Of a stretch of DNA of 64,000 nt, positions 35,768-47,653 are shown piece after piece. A model generated the notes under the pieces. It searched no databases. It saw nothing but the letters and a program-made list of their open reading frames with translations, and was not told the DNA's origin. The DNA is from Talinum fruticosum (Eukaryota; Streptophyta; Magnoliopsida; Caryophyllales; Talinaceae): NCBI GenBank assembly GCA_021018815.1, contig JAITYX010000007.1:4527001-4591000 (forward strand), written 5' to 3'. The translations under genes were made by a program, and so were the position numbers. Each line of letters starts with the position of its first letter. The stretch's first letter is position 1.

Positions 35768-36006
35768 TGTTATTATAAATTGGTGGTAGATGGAGTTTGA
35801 GTAGGGAAGAAATTTCAAGAGGCCGAGTTTTAATTTTTGAGAAATGAGTACAACATGTTTGAAGCATAATTATCTGCTTAAATAGAAGGCCAAGTGGAAG
35901 GGAAGATAGGTGCGTTGATTCAGTTCATGCATAGGAATCTTCGTTTTCAAAGTCATGTTTACTCTCACCTCACCCCTCACCCCTCACCCCTCACCCCTCA
36001 CCCACC
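35768..36006 (-). promoter_or_regulatory. NHL B promoter with TATA box
   Basis: On the minus strand CTATTTAAG (35877-35885) lies about 110 bp before the chosen start, in TATA-box position. The leader between them matches NHL A (TTTCTCAAAAATTAAAA against TTTTTCAAAAACTAAAA), which supports homologous promoters. TGAC cores occur near 35950 (minus CATGACTTTGA). The upstream edge is the CTCACCC minisatellite. Confidence 0.55.
35963..36006. repeat. (CTCACCC)n minisatellite
   Basis: About five to six 7-bp units of CTCACCC occur in a row, starting from the CTCACCTCACCC sequence that NHL A also has at the corresponding promoter position (15470-15480). The array expanded only at gene B. Confidence 0.85.
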
Positions 36007-36179
36007 CATTATGGACTCATCACACTAGTTGATATCTAATAATTTCAATTTATAATAAACATTCAATCTGATTAGCAGTTTATGATAATTTGTAAATTAC
36101 TAGTGGCATTGTGCACAATTAAGCTATATATATAGTACGGACTATATTGAGGAAGTCTACGTGTGTGTGAGTGTACGAG

Positions 36180-36530
36180 GCCTCGGTAGACATAGAAAAA
36201 TTGACTCGATATCCAAACCGAACTGTCTTGACTCATCCCCAACCCGACACCTAAAATATGCTTACCTAAAAATGCACTACATATTGGATTGACCCCACTA
36301 TAACCGAACTCAAACCGAAATTTTCGACCAAGTTATATCTTTTTATAAGATAAACTCATTGGACCAAACTTTGATTGACCCCAAGTCTACCCGATCCTAA
36401 TTCTAAACCGACTCGAACCTAATAGACCCGAAATAAAATTGATCCGAAATATGACCCCGATCCAAAGTTAACCCGACCTATACCCGAAATGAACTACCCG
36501 TTTGCCGGATCTAGGCCTAATCATGGGTTA
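36180..36530. repeat. Degenerate CCGAA-rich tract
   Basis: The motifs GACCCGA, CCGAAA, AACCCGACC and GATCCGAAAT recur at irregular spacing. The same composition fills the hAT MITE at 22.5-23.06 kb and tracts at 60.9 and 61.8 kb. No clear TIR was found here; ..GCCGGATCTAGGCCTA at the right edge could be a decayed terminus. Confidence 0.5.
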
Positions 36531-36583
36531 GAAAAACATTAACATATGCACTCGTAATTTCAATTTCCAATATATTTAAACCC

Positions 36584-37017
36584 TATTCGGCAATGATGTT
36601 TGGAGTAGCATTACTGTTCGGTAAAATGAGTTGTTTGAGTAGTGGATAGTTATTTAGATAGCCGATAACCGTTAGATTTTAACCGTTAGCGGATAGTTGT
36701 TCAAATGAGTGGTTAAATAAATGTGTTCGGTAAATTTAGTGGTTGAGTTAGGCCATTATTGTAAATTGACATAAAAAGATATAGATAATTTGTCAAATAT
36801 AAATTAATGAGGGTGTGTTTTTGTCTAAAAAATATAAAACGCTTCTTTTAAATGTGAAAGCTAATAATCTTAACTTTTCGAAATACTAATTGAAACTCGT
36901 TAAGCTAGTATAAACACTAGTTCAAACACTACTTTATCGAACACTAATATTTGGTTAGTTTGTGTTTTGACTTGGTCAAAACATTAAAAGTTACTCCAAA
37001 CACTATTACCGAACGAG
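36584..37017. mobile_element. MITE with ~25-bp TIRs
   Basis: The left end reads TATTCGGCAATGATGTTTGG and the reverse complement of the right end TCGTTCGGTAATAGTGTTTGG, both continuing into AGTA. The 430-bp interior is AT-rich with no coding frame. I could not define the TSD, so the superfamily is open (hAT or PIF/Harbinger). Confidence 0.6.
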
Positions 37018-37489
37018 TACATAAGCATTTTAATCAAGTTAAAACTCTAATCAACTAATAATTTTTTGGGCTGATTTAATCAACTAAATTTCAATGTTTT
37101 CGAAACAATGTTGTCCCTCTTATAAGTTCCGTTTTCAAAAATCTAGTTTCGATAGTTTGAGATTATGCATAGTAAAACATGAAATTGTCATTAAGCCGAG
37201 TTAAAGAAAAATTCTTCATCTTGAAGAGGTTAATGTAATATTCTTGACTTTTATTTGATGACTTAACAAAACATAAGAAATTATTGACTAACAATTTAGA
37301 ATATAAATATTTTAAAATGATATCAATTTAGATTCATATTGGAAGGAAAATTAAATAAATGATAAAAAAAATTTTAAATAACAAAAACATTTAACACATA
37401 AATGTCAATTTATGTTTATAAAAAATTGAATGAAGAATAAATAAACTTCATGTAAAAATAAACACCAAAATGATGTGTTATTTATGGAA

Positions 37490-37920
37490 GCACTTGGGAG
37501 TATCTCGCTCCTCGCCATATGTCATTAGATAATTGGACGAACATAACAATAGGGGTGTTTTGTCCAAATTCTGAAATACTCCTTAGAGCATATACTCCCA
37601 AGAGAGAAAAAAGAAAATTAGGCCCACAAAACCCACCCTCTATTTCACCGTTCGTCCAACCATCTCGTGACATATAGCAAAAAGTAGGTACTCTACAACT
37701 CGTCTTACACGCACCTTGGAGTATCTACTTCTCGCCATATGTCACGAGATGGTTGGAGAATGGAAAAATAACGGAGATTTTGTGGGCCTAATCTTCTTTC
37801 TCTCTCTTGGGAGTATATGCTCCTAGAAACATTTCATAATTTGCATGTTTTCTCGAACCTAATCTCTCTCACTCTCTCTCATAGAAGTATATGCTCCTAG
37901 GAGCATTAAGAATTCGGAAA
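37490..37920. mobile_element. Foldback MITE cluster
   Basis: A segment of about 120 bp at 37570-37690 is the inverted copy of 37712-37840, sharing ATGTCACGAGATGGTTGGA, GTGGGCCTAAT and CTCTTGGGAGTATATGCTC. The centre is near 37700. A third partial copy (direct) starts at about 37495 and a partial end lies at about 37890-37906. The long imperfect palindrome could form a stem of over 100 bp. The 63-codon minus-strand frame across it is not a gene. Confidence 0.75.
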
Positions 37921-38424
37921 ATACAAGTTCATGTGGAAATTAGTTTGTACTTATACAAGTAGAAATAATTATCTCATTTTTGGTGATAAAAAAATAATGA
38001 TCTCATTTGGATAAAAAATAGAAATAATTATCTTATGAAAAATACATATAATTAATCGGTTTTTCAGTGCTGCATAATGGATGATAACTTAGTATAATTG
38101 CATAATTATTGGGATTAGTTGGCTACCAAACAAATGAATATACATTATGAAATCAAGGTTTAATCGGTGGTTGCCTGCTGGGATAGAGGAATGCACATGT
38201 CACATATGAACACAATACCTAGTCTTTTTTATCATTATCGACTACATATGATGAACGTATTACTTATGGTTAAGGCATATAAATCCTAAAATTTGCGCAC
38301 ATTACATACAAGATGTCAAGTAGTCATAACTTAAGTCTTCATCAACTAATTTGAATTTTTTAAGTTTTCTTTTCTAAGGATTGATACTTGAAGATTAATT
38401 ACTTTAAGAATAATTACACGATGA

Positions 38425-38905
38425 AGTGGGTGTTTGGCTTAGATTTTAAAAGCTGTTTTTGAATTCTAAAAACTAAAGTTAGGCCAAACATTAGTTTTTA
38501 AAAAATTAAAACTATTTTTCAAAAACGATTTTGGAAAAAAAACTCCCGAAAGCGAAACGAGTTTCGGAAAAACTCCCGAAACGAAACGAGTTTGTTGTTT
38601 CGTTTCGATTTCTGAAAAACTCCTTAACAACCACCCAAAATCTCGTTCTCTCTCTATCTCTCCTATCTTTTTACGTTATTTTAATTTTTCTCTCTCCTCT
38701 ATCTTTATTATCTCTCTCCTCTCTCTCTCTTATTTTGTTTTATCTCTATCTTATCTCTATCTTTTTATAAATCTTGGCCAAATAAATTAATAATTTGAAA
38801 AACACTTATATAAAATTTAGGCCAAACACTTCAAATTTTTCTTAAAAACAATTTTCAAAAAAATACTTTTTAAAAACAAAAATAATTTTTAAAAAATTAG
38901 GCCAA
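38425..38905. mobile_element. MITE with GTGTTTGG-type ends, copy 1
   Basis: It starts GTGGGTGTTTGGCTTAG and ends TTAGGCCAAACATACTAAG, imperfect inverted ends. The interior holds a CT-rich tract (38.64-38.76 kb) and multiple AAAACTGTTTTT motifs. It is an inverted relative of the element at 39286-39868. The 79-codon frame inside is low-complexity. Confidence 0.6.
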
Positions 38906-39148
38906 ACATACTAAGATCGATACTCGTAATTAAACTCCCTGTGAAAAAATTGGCATGTCATACATGTTCATCCTGCTTTGAGATAACAAGCTGTACAATG
39001 AACTACAATGTTCTTGCTAGGGATGGAGAGTTTACCTTTGTGTGTGTACGTGCATGTGCGTGTAAACTAATTGAAATATTAATAATAAATGTCTAATTAA
39101 TATATAGGTGGCAATAGATCAAAATATTTATCTTAATTATGGAATTAG

Positions 39149-40447
39149 GCTCCGTTTGATTCTAAAAAAGTAAAAGGGAAAAAAATAAATTAAAAAAGTC
39201 ATTTTCTTTCTTATATTTGATCTTCAGAAAATTGCATGGAAAAAAAATTAGAGGAAAAATTTGATGGAAAAATGTGTAAATATTATGGTGTTGTTTGGCC
39301 TGGTTTATAAAAAAGTATTTTTGTTTATGAAAAACAGTTTTTCTAAAAGTGTTTTTGAAGAAGTTATGAAATGTTTGACCTAATTTATATGAAAATATTT
39401 TTGAATAATAAGTTGTTTGGCCTAGTTTTGTCTACACTATTTATTATAGTATAATTTAATTTTTAAATTTACATAATAATTATTATTTAATATTTATTTT
39501 TTGTATAAGATAATATTTATTTATTTGTTAGAGTAAGAGATAAAGATAAAAGCAAAATAAAAGAGAAAGAGGAAAGAGATAAAGATAGAGGAGAGAGAGA
39601 GAGAGGAAAAGAATAGGTAAATAACGTGAAAAAAGATAGGAGAGACAGAGAGAGTATGAGATTCTCGATGGTTGTTAAGCAGTTTCTCCATAAACTAGAA
39701 ACAGAAATAACTATTTGGTGTTTATGTTTTTGAGGAGTTTTTTCCAAAATTACTTTTGAAAAACAGTTTTAATTTTTTAAAAGTTAGTGTTTGGCCTAAT
39801 TTCAGTTTTTAGAATCCAAAAACAGTTTTAAAATCTAATCCAAACACCCACTTAGTTATATAACTTTGCATTTAAAAACGAGTGGAAAATTTTGGAAAAA
39901 TCTAGTCTTAGCTAGGCAATCTCGAGTTCCCAACTTTGGAGACGTCATCATCACACCTCGCTTGCTTTCTCATGTCATCATCCCCAATGCCTCCTTCGTG
40001 CCGATGCATCGTTGCCTGAGTTTTTACAGGCTAATCAATTGGAGAAATTTCAAGGAGGGAAAGAGACAGAGAGAGAGGTGTCAGATTTAAGGGGGCAAAG
40101 ACAGTTGTGTTCAGAGGAGCATAGAAGGTTGAGCATGGAGGGGTAGGGAGGAGAGAGAAAGATGAATGGCAACCATTAATGGAGGTCTTATCTTCAACTA
40201 TTTTGCATTATTTTTCCTTTTTTAAAAAAATTTTTGAATGTCAGCTTTAGTAAATGTTCAACCCGAATAATTTCACTACTGGGGATTTGATTTCTTAGCA
40301 CATTTTTTTTTTGGTCCCATTGGTGTTATCTTTATTTTTCTAGTAGATTTTTGTTACTTCGAACAAAGAAAGAAAATCATTTTCTTCGAACCTTTTTTCC
40401 TTCACATTTTGTTTTCCTCACATTTTTCAAAAATCAAATGGAGCCTT
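39149..40447. mobile_element. GGCTCCRTTTGATT-type MITE, interrupted
   Basis: The ends are AGGCTCCGTTTGATTCT (39149 on) and, reverse-complemented, AAGGCTCCATTTGATTTTTG (to about 40447). Flanking TTA/TTG trinucleotides would suit a PIF/Harbinger (Tourist-like) insertion. A second member of the family is at 50.65-51.12 kb. The copy here is longer because another MITE sits inside it (39286-39868); the stretch at 39.87-40.2 kb contains a GA-rich block of unknown origin. Confidence 0.55.
39286..39868. mobile_element. MITE with GTGTTTGG-type ends, copy 2 (nested, inverted)
   Basis: It begins TGTTGTTTGGCC and ends CTAATCCAAACACCCACTTAG, the reverse complement of the start of copy 1 at 38425. The interior GA-rich tract (39.53-39.66 kb) is the inverse of the CT-rich tract of copy 1. 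It interrupts the MITE at 39149-40447. Confidence 0.6.
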
Positions 40448-40701
40448 GATATTTTACACGTTGCACATATTTTGTTTTATATATTATTGTGTTAATTGTT
40501 CCACTTTAGGAAAATACACCTAAAAAAACAATGAAAATAGGTCTAATTTTTGTGTAAAAATTTAAAATCTCAGCCTCACTAATTAAATTGAATAGTTATA
40601 CATGTTCAACCAATTGATTTAACTAAAAAGGCTGGAAACCTGTATCTAAGTCCACTTCATCACTCCTTTACCCTGCCAAAAAAAAAAAGTAAACTCTATT
40701 A

Positions 40702-41096
40702 TGTTAAAATAAAATAAAAAAATCATTACCCATTTTCTAAAACCAAGACACCAAAATAATATTTAGAATTTTCTATATGAAAAATCTACATCTTAGAAAT
40801 GAGATATCTAGATACTATTCTCTAGAATTATCTTAGGGACATAATTAGGATTTTAACACTTGGCCAAATATGTACTATATATTAAGGAGGTGGAACCACT
40901 ATAAATAAGGGAATGACTTATCTAAGTGATCATCCACAAAAAAGCAAGAGCATCCACCACAAGAGAAAGTGAGGGCTCCTAAGAAAACATGTGAGGTATT
41001 CCACATTCTCTCGAGTGTCTATCTAAAGTTTGCTCTCTCAAATTAATAATAAAGAGTTGTTTCTAACATATCACTTGATTTGCTAATTTCTCAACA
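40702..41096 (+). repeat. 5' LTR of copia element 1
   Basis: This 395-bp LTR has TG...CA ends and a TATA box ACTATAAATA at about 40908. Compared with the 3' LTR it lacks about 34 bp around 40805, between repeated TAGAT motifs, and shows many substitutions, which points to an old insertion. Confidence 0.92.
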
Positions 41097-41219
41097 AGTG
41101 GTATCGAGTAAGGTTTTGGTGGCTTTGTCTTAAGCTAGCATTATTGTCTACATAATTAGGAATCTGGATTATAGAGGAGACTCTGCCAGCACGATCGGGG
41201 ACTATGAAATTTGTTGGTC

Positions 41220-44058
41220 TAGGACCACATCTTGCCGGTTAAGTGTTGGGCGTTTACCAAGTTGTTATGGTGGATTTATCGAGCATCGGCTAGCTCACTC
41301 GAGAAGCTCAACGGGAACAATTATAATACTTGGTGCACACGTATCAAGTACTACATAAAGGGGCAAGATTTATGGGGTATCGTTGGTGGTGATAAGAAAG
41401 TTTCCCCAACGGACCCTCATCGAAAAAGAAGTGGGAGATCAAGGTAAGAAAGGCTATGTACATTCCGTCCGTCTCCATGAAAGACGAGTTCCTACATCGG
41501 TTCAAGGATTGCAAAACACCACATAAAGCATGGGATACCTTAGCTACACTCTTCACGAAGAAGAATGAAACTAAGTTACAATAATTAGAGAATGAGCTCA
41601 TGTCCATCAAACAAGGAGACATGACGGTAAGCCAATACTTCACAAAAGTTAAATCTATTTGTGGTGAAATAGAGAAGGTAGACCCCGAAAGTGCAATCAA
41701 CGAGTCTAGAATACGTCGGATCATAATCCGAGGCTTGGACCCCAAATATAGCAGACCTTATTACAACGAACTTGGGGATGGGTCATTCAACCCAACTTGA
41801 CGGAACTAGAAAGTATCTTGGCCAATCAAGAAGACCTAGACAAACAAATGTCCAAGGTCTCAATAGAGGAAGAGAAAGCTCTCTTTACAAGAAGGAGAGC
41901 ACCTAAAGGCCAAGATAAGTCCGGGAGAAGATATATCGCATATGAAGATTACTCGAAAAGAGACAATCAAAGTACCGACAAAACAACGTGGACGGGGTCC
42001 ATCTCGAGGGGAGCACACTAAGGTCGAAGTGATCGGGAAGAATCGAAGTCTCGTCGACAAGAGGATCGATGCTACAAATGCGACAAGAAAGGACATTATG
42101 CTCGAGACTGCAGATTTGTTGAAGAGGAAGGTAGCATAGTTACTTTCAAAAACAATGAAAATGAAGAAGAGTGGGAATTACATGCATCATTTGCAATGGA
42201 AGAGAGCAATGCTACACTCAATGTAGAATTAGCTACATCATGTGTCGAGGAGCCGAAAGAGGAAACCGCTCTTGTCATGATGAGCAATGAACCTATCAAC
42301 TATCAATATGACTAGATAGTAGATTCAGGTTGCTCGAACCACATGACAGGAGATATGAATAAGCTACACAAGACGACCGAATATAAAAGAAATCGGGTCA
42401 ATAGCTAACGACTCTAAAATGCCAATAACCCATGTTGGTAATGAACCGATTGCTCCTCGATTTAGTCCGCATCAAGTGCAGCTGCAAAATGTCTATCATG
42501 TGCCTGGTATGAAGAAGAACCTTCTTTACGTATCGCGGCTGACATCTTCAAGGAACTATGTGGTCTTTGGTCCCACCGTTGTAAGCTATATCGCAGTCTT
42601 AAGCCTACGCCGCCGCCACTTATGGAAGGACGATGCCTCGAATCTGTCTATGTAATGTCAGCCCAAGATGCATACATTGGCAAAACAAGGAAGAATGAGA
42701 TGACATACTTATGGCATGTAAGACTTGGTCACATGAGTTATCACAAGCTGAAGGTGATGATGCGTAAGTCAATGATAAAGGGCCTTCGCAACTTGAGATT
42801 CGTGAGAACATAGTATGTACGGGGTGTTAATACGGAAAGGCGCATCAACTTCCTTACGAAGAGTCCTCATACAAAGTTAAGGCGCCACTTGAGCTCATCC
42901 ATTCCGATGTCTTTGGAAAAGTAAAACAACCATGCATCAACGGATACGGTACATGATTACCTTTATAGATGATTTCTCAAGATATGTTTAGGTAGATTTT
43001 ATGAAAGAAAAATCGAAGCTTTGGATAAATTTAAGGAGTTCATAAATATGGCCGAAACGAAGTAGGGCACAAAGTAAAGTGCCTACGTACGGACAATGAG
43101 GGAGAATATACATCGGATGAGTTTTCGGAGTACCTACAAGCACATAAAATACGGCACCAGTTCACCTGTCCCAAGACACCGCAGCGAGAATGATGTGGCG
43201 GAGCGAAAGAATCAACATCTTGCAGAGACCTGCAGAAGCATGCTGCATGCCAAGAATGTACCGCCATGCTTTTGGACCGAGTGCATGAAGACAGCGGTCA
43301 ATGTCACCAACACACTACCACGAGCAAGGCTCAGGTTTATGTCTCCATATGAGAAGTTATGGAATGTCAAGCTCACGGTAGGCCATTTCAAGGTGTTTGG
43401 GTGTGTATGCTATGTCTTCATACCCGACCACCTACAAAGCAAGTTCGACAAAAGGCGATTCGATGTATTTTCGTGGGCTATGATAATGAAAGAAAAGGAT
43501 GAAGGTGTTGTGACCTGACAACAGGATATTGCTACACATCGAGAAATGTGGTGTTCGACGAAGAATCTTTATGGTGGTCATCACATGCAATAACACTTCC
43601 CAATTCTAAAGAGATCGAGGAAAAGTTGGAGCAAAGGCTTGAAGATGACGATAAAGACTCAAGAAATAAGGCAACACCACAACAAGAAATTATCGAAGAA
43701 GAAAGAAGTAAAGAGGAGACACCAAGTAAGCACAAAAGTCCATGGCGAGACAAGTGTGCATCATGCTTCTCTAAAAGAAGAGAGGTCAAGCCAACTCGAA
43801 TAGACAGCGATAGAAGAAGCCCTAGAGCCACAACTAAGGAGGTCCAAGAGGACATGGAAGCAAAATCCTAAATATGCTAATGCAGCATTGGTACAAGGAC
43901 CGAGCATTAAGGAACCGAGCACCTATGAAGAAGCATGCCAAAAGAAGGAATGGAAAATGGCAATGGAAGAAGAAATACAAGCTCTAGTTCAAAATGAGAT
44001 GTGGGAATTAGTACCCAAGCCTAAGGCCGACAATGAAGAAAAGTGGGTAATGAGGGGA
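41220..44058 (+). pseudogene. Broken copia gag-protease-integrase polyprotein
   Basis: Order of remnants: gag N-terminus EKLNGNNYNTWCTRIKYYIKG (41.30-41.36 kb), gag core KDEFLHRFKD..AWDTLATLFTKK and MSIKQGDMTVSQYFTKVK, zinc knuckle, aspartic protease, GAG-pre-integrase, integrase, and the start of RT. Breaks include frameshifts near 41415 (beside a CCC run) and 41795, a TAA at 41581-41583 in the gag core, the TAG before the protease, and a shift within integrase near 43180. In the family this polyprotein makes the virus-like particle and inserts the DNA copy; this copy cannot do so. Confidence 0.88.
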
Positions 44059-44059
44059 G

Positions 44060-44488
44060 TGTTAAAATAAAATTTAAAAATCATTACCCACTTTCTAGAA
44101 CCAAGACATCAAAATAATATCTAGAATTTTCTATATGAAAAATCTACATCTTAGAAATATCTAGATGATTATTAAATTATCCTAGGAGTTATTTAGATAC
44201 TATTCTCTAAAATTATCTTAGGAGCATAATTAGAATTTTGACACTTGACCAAATCTCCACCACACATTGAGGAGGTGAAACCATTATAAATAGGGGAATG
44301 ACCTACCTATGTGAGTATCCACAAAAGTGAGAGCACCCACCACAAGAAAGAGTGAGGGCTGCTAAAAGAGCAAGTAAGGTATTCCACATACTCTTGAATG
44401 TCTATCTAAAATTTTGTAAGTTTTCTATCTCAAATTAATAATAAAGAGTTGTTTCTAACATATCATTTAATCTCCTAATTTCTCAACA
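44060..44488 (+). repeat. 3' LTR of copia element 1
   Basis: This 429-bp LTR is preceded immediately by the polypurine tract TGAGGGGAG (44051-44059). Its TATA box is ATTATAAATA near 44283. The TSD TATTA follows. Confidence 0.92.
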
Positions 44489-45464
44489 TATTACAAGTTC
44501 GACTTGCATTATATTATGAATTTTGATAATAACAACACTTACACACCAGATTTTGGACTAAAGTTTAAAGTAAATTAAATATTCCGTTCTGCTAATGGTT
44601 GCCCAAAGGACAATAATTAAGTTATAATCTATCAAGAATCAATATTCTATTATGCTAAATTTATTCCCTCTATTTGAGAATATTAAATATAACTAATTGA
44701 TACGAACTATTACTAAAGTTGTTAAAATTACCGTAATTAATTGCAATACTTTCCATTTTCACCCTATGTACAGTGCACACACTAGATCTCTCTTCCACCT
44801 TATAACTCTTTGTTAATCCAATCTTCTCATGGATCTCATCTTCTCAATAGGAATGACATTCACTCATTTTTAAATCGAATAAGTACCCATCGACGCCATA
44901 AGAAAAAAAAAAAATAAGGCATAAATAACTCAATAGTCTACTACAATGGTGGATAGCGGCAACACCTACCATTTTCTATCCATCACCTAATTATGTAAAT
45001 AAGAGGTTTTTACCACCATAAACCATTGTTCTTCAACTTGTAACACTAGATTTATTTTTCTTTTTCTATCTCCCAACCCCTGCCACCCTGCCCAAAAAAT
45101 AAAAATTTCTTATGGAGAATATGATAAATCTTAGATTAATGTGTTTTCTTTAGTTTAAAACCCCACAAAAATATTATAGTTTGGAAGAAGAGGGGGACAA
45201 GCAGATTGAGAGATTAGAAATTTATAATACTAAGGAAAACCAACAAGATCTGAGCAACATAATCAATGGGAAGGGATCAAGGAGATAGGAAAATGAGGTA
45301 ATTAATTGAGGTATTTTTAACAATTTAATTGATTTATAATATTCAAAAAAATTTAAACTAATTTCTATAAGCTAATATTCAATTGGCTAAAATTACCACA
45401 TTTAAAATTATTGATTCCATTAAAAAAGCTATTCTTGATGGATTCTATCTGGACTATGTTTTCT
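44489..45464. other. Intergenic spacer between two copia elements
   Basis: This is AT-rich sequence without a supported gene or element ends. Confidence 0.5.
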
Positions 45465-45958
45465 TGTCGGATATACGGAGCCTAATGTAGGTTTCGGGCT
45501 CCGAAAATTGCATTACGAGGCAAAGGATAGTGGACACGACCCGGGCTAGCGAAACTGGCGTGTGGAACAAAGAATGAAAAATACTCCAGCCAACACTGGA
45601 TACAAGCTCCAGTGACACGGCCCATGCCTGCTAGGCACGGCTCGTGCCAGCTGCTCAACGCTTGGCCTGCTTCGGTTTTAGGCGTTTTCTTCGTTTTGTT
45701 TGCATTAATACGTGTAATTGCTCGGTTTATGGCTATAAATCAGTGTACAATCCTCCATTGTTGAGTATGTAGCAGATTTTCAAGGTGTAAAGTTAGGTTA
45801 AGCTTGAGTGAAAATTCCTTGTAAAGCTACCGGAAATTCTAGTGTATCGTTTGGTTTTTTCCCGATTTTACATTTTTGCACGTTAAAATCTCTTATCTCA
45901 ATTTTGCTATTCTTTTGTTCCTATTTTATTGTTTATGAGTGAACTCCCGATCCTAACA
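45465..45958 (+). repeat. 5' LTR of copia element 2
   Basis: This 494-bp LTR has a TATA box GGCTATAAATC at about 45731 and is GC-richer than its surroundings in its first 250 bp. Its partner is 31 bp longer, mostly in the GC-rich CACGG segment. Confidence 0.9.
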
Positions 45959-46000
45959 AGTGGTATCGGAGCGTGGTTAGTTTGAGAGTTCATATCAAAC

Positions 46001-47600
46001 ATGGAGAGTGGTAAGGTGAAAATTGAGAGGTTCGATGGAAAAGACTTCACTTTCTACAAAATGTAAATCGAGGACTTGTTGTACCAGAAGGAGTTATATC
46101 AACCTTTTGGAGATAAGCCGGCCAAAATAGAACAAAAGGTTTAGGAGGTGCTCGATCGGAAAGCACTCGGGGACAATACGATTGACGTTGGCACGTGAAT
46201 GTGGCGTTCAATGTGATGGGTCAAACAACAACAAAGGGGTTGCTCGAGGCATTGCCCAACATGGATGAGAAACCCCGGCGATGAATAAGATATATCGTAT
46301 GAGGCTTTTGTTTGATCTAAAAATGTATGATCGCACTAGTGTAGAGGATCATATTAATGAGTGTAATATGATTATTTCAAATCTTATTTCGGTGAAAATT
46401 AACTTTGAGGAGGAAGTTAAGGCAGTAATTTTGTTGACTTTTTTACCCGAGTCGTGGGATACCATAGTTTCTACGGTTATTAGTGCTAGGGGGTGAAATC
46501 TTTTAAATTATTATGAACTTCGAGGATGTGATCTTGGGTGAAAGCAATCGCAAGAAAGATACTATGGAGTCATCAGGAAATGCTTTTCATATGAGGGGTA
46601 GGGAGAAACATATAAATCAAAAGGGTTGGTCAAAGTCCAAAGTAAGGGGTAGGTCCTAAAAATCGGGGAGGTTGTTTGTTGGGGATATGCTGATAAAAGG
46701 GAATTTTAAGAAAAATTGTCCTAGAAGAATTGATGGTCGGAATACTATGAATTCGAGTATAGGATGCGGGTGATGCACTTGTGTTAAGTGTGGAAAGTCC
46801 TATAGAGTCTTGGATTGTGGATTTGGGGGCATTGTTTCATTCTGGATCTAGTATAAACTTGTTCCACAATTTTTTTGTGGGAAATTTTGGCAAAGTTTAC
46901 TTTATTAATGGGAAAAGTTTGGACATATTAGGAAAGGGGATGCGAGGATCAAAACCTCTAGTGGTAGGGGAATTTGGACATTGTATGATGTTAGGTTTAT
47001 TCCGGGATTGGCTAAGAATTTAATTTCGCTGATTCAATTGGATGAGTCGAGTATCTAACAAAGTTTAGTAATTGTTGCTTGAAAATGGTTAAGGGAGCAT
47101 TGGTTATAGCTAAGGGTCAAAAATCTCGCTTCTTGTACTCTATTCGAGGGCATACCGACTTAGTACGCAAATGGCGAGGTCAATTGTTCCAGTAGGAGTC
47201 TTTGGGATGATAGACTTGGTATGGGTTCTGCTACACAAGGAGCTGGTAAGGATGACGGGGTATTTGTTAGGTCCACAAATGGGTCATTGGGTGATCCACA
47301 AGGAAAAGTGCAAGAACTAGGTATAATGAAGAAGGTGGTGGGAGGCAAAGCCCAAAGGTATAAATTCCTTCTTCATTATGTTTTGTTGACTAATGTCATT
47401 GAGCCGATTGCATGGAAATTGTATACAAGAGATCAATCGATCCGAGTGGGAGTTCACGTCGGGTGATGATAATGATAGGCTTGAGAAGGGCTTGGATAGC
47501 GGGAAACCGGTAAGGGTGCTAGTCCAAGGTGAAGGTGCTGAAATGTTGAGTTGGTGCAAAGCCTCGATTGGTCTCTCTCGTTGAAGAGGCTGAGTTTTGA
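46001..47600 (+). pseudogene. Broken copia gag/protease of element 2
   Basis: The gag frame opens at the ATG at 46001 and stops after about 21 codons. Further pieces are spread over three frames up to the GAG-pre-integrase echo at 47.2 kb. The zinc knuckle near 46.7 kb is only partly readable (FKKNCPRR-like). Sequence from about 47.4 to 47.6 kb has a continuous frame, SLSRLHGNCIQEINRSEWEF..., whose origin I do not recognise. Confidence 0.7.
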
Positions 47601-47653
47601 TGAACTAGAAGGATATAATAAGGAGGTGAGCCATTAGTCTCTAAGTTGGATAT

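Larger units (their letters stand above)
40702..44488 (+). mobile_element. Ty1/copia retrotransposon lacking RT and RNase H
   Basis: Two LTRs (40702-41096 and 44060-44488) start TGTTAAAATAAAAT and end TTCTCAACA. TATTA flanks the element on both sides (40697-40701 and 44489-44493). The primer binding site is TGGTATCGAG (41099-41108), complementary to initiator-Met tRNA. The internal sequence carries gag with a CX2CX4HX4C zinc knuckle (42070-42111), and a protease DSGCSNHM at 42322 with an in-frame TAG just before it (42313-42315). It also has the GAG-pre-integrase LWHVRLGH, and the integrase with DDFSRY, TDNEGEY and VAERKN. The RT start EMWELVPKP..KWV then runs almost directly into the polypurine tract GAGGGGAG and the 3' LTR. 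RT and RNase H are gone, so it cannot be autonomous. Several frameshifts and stops break the rest. Confidence 0.93.

Noticed and set aside
35968..36006. CRISPR-like short repeats
   Set aside because: The CTCACCC units are contiguous without spacers, so this is a minisatellite. No CRISPR array or cas-like gene was seen anywhere in the window.
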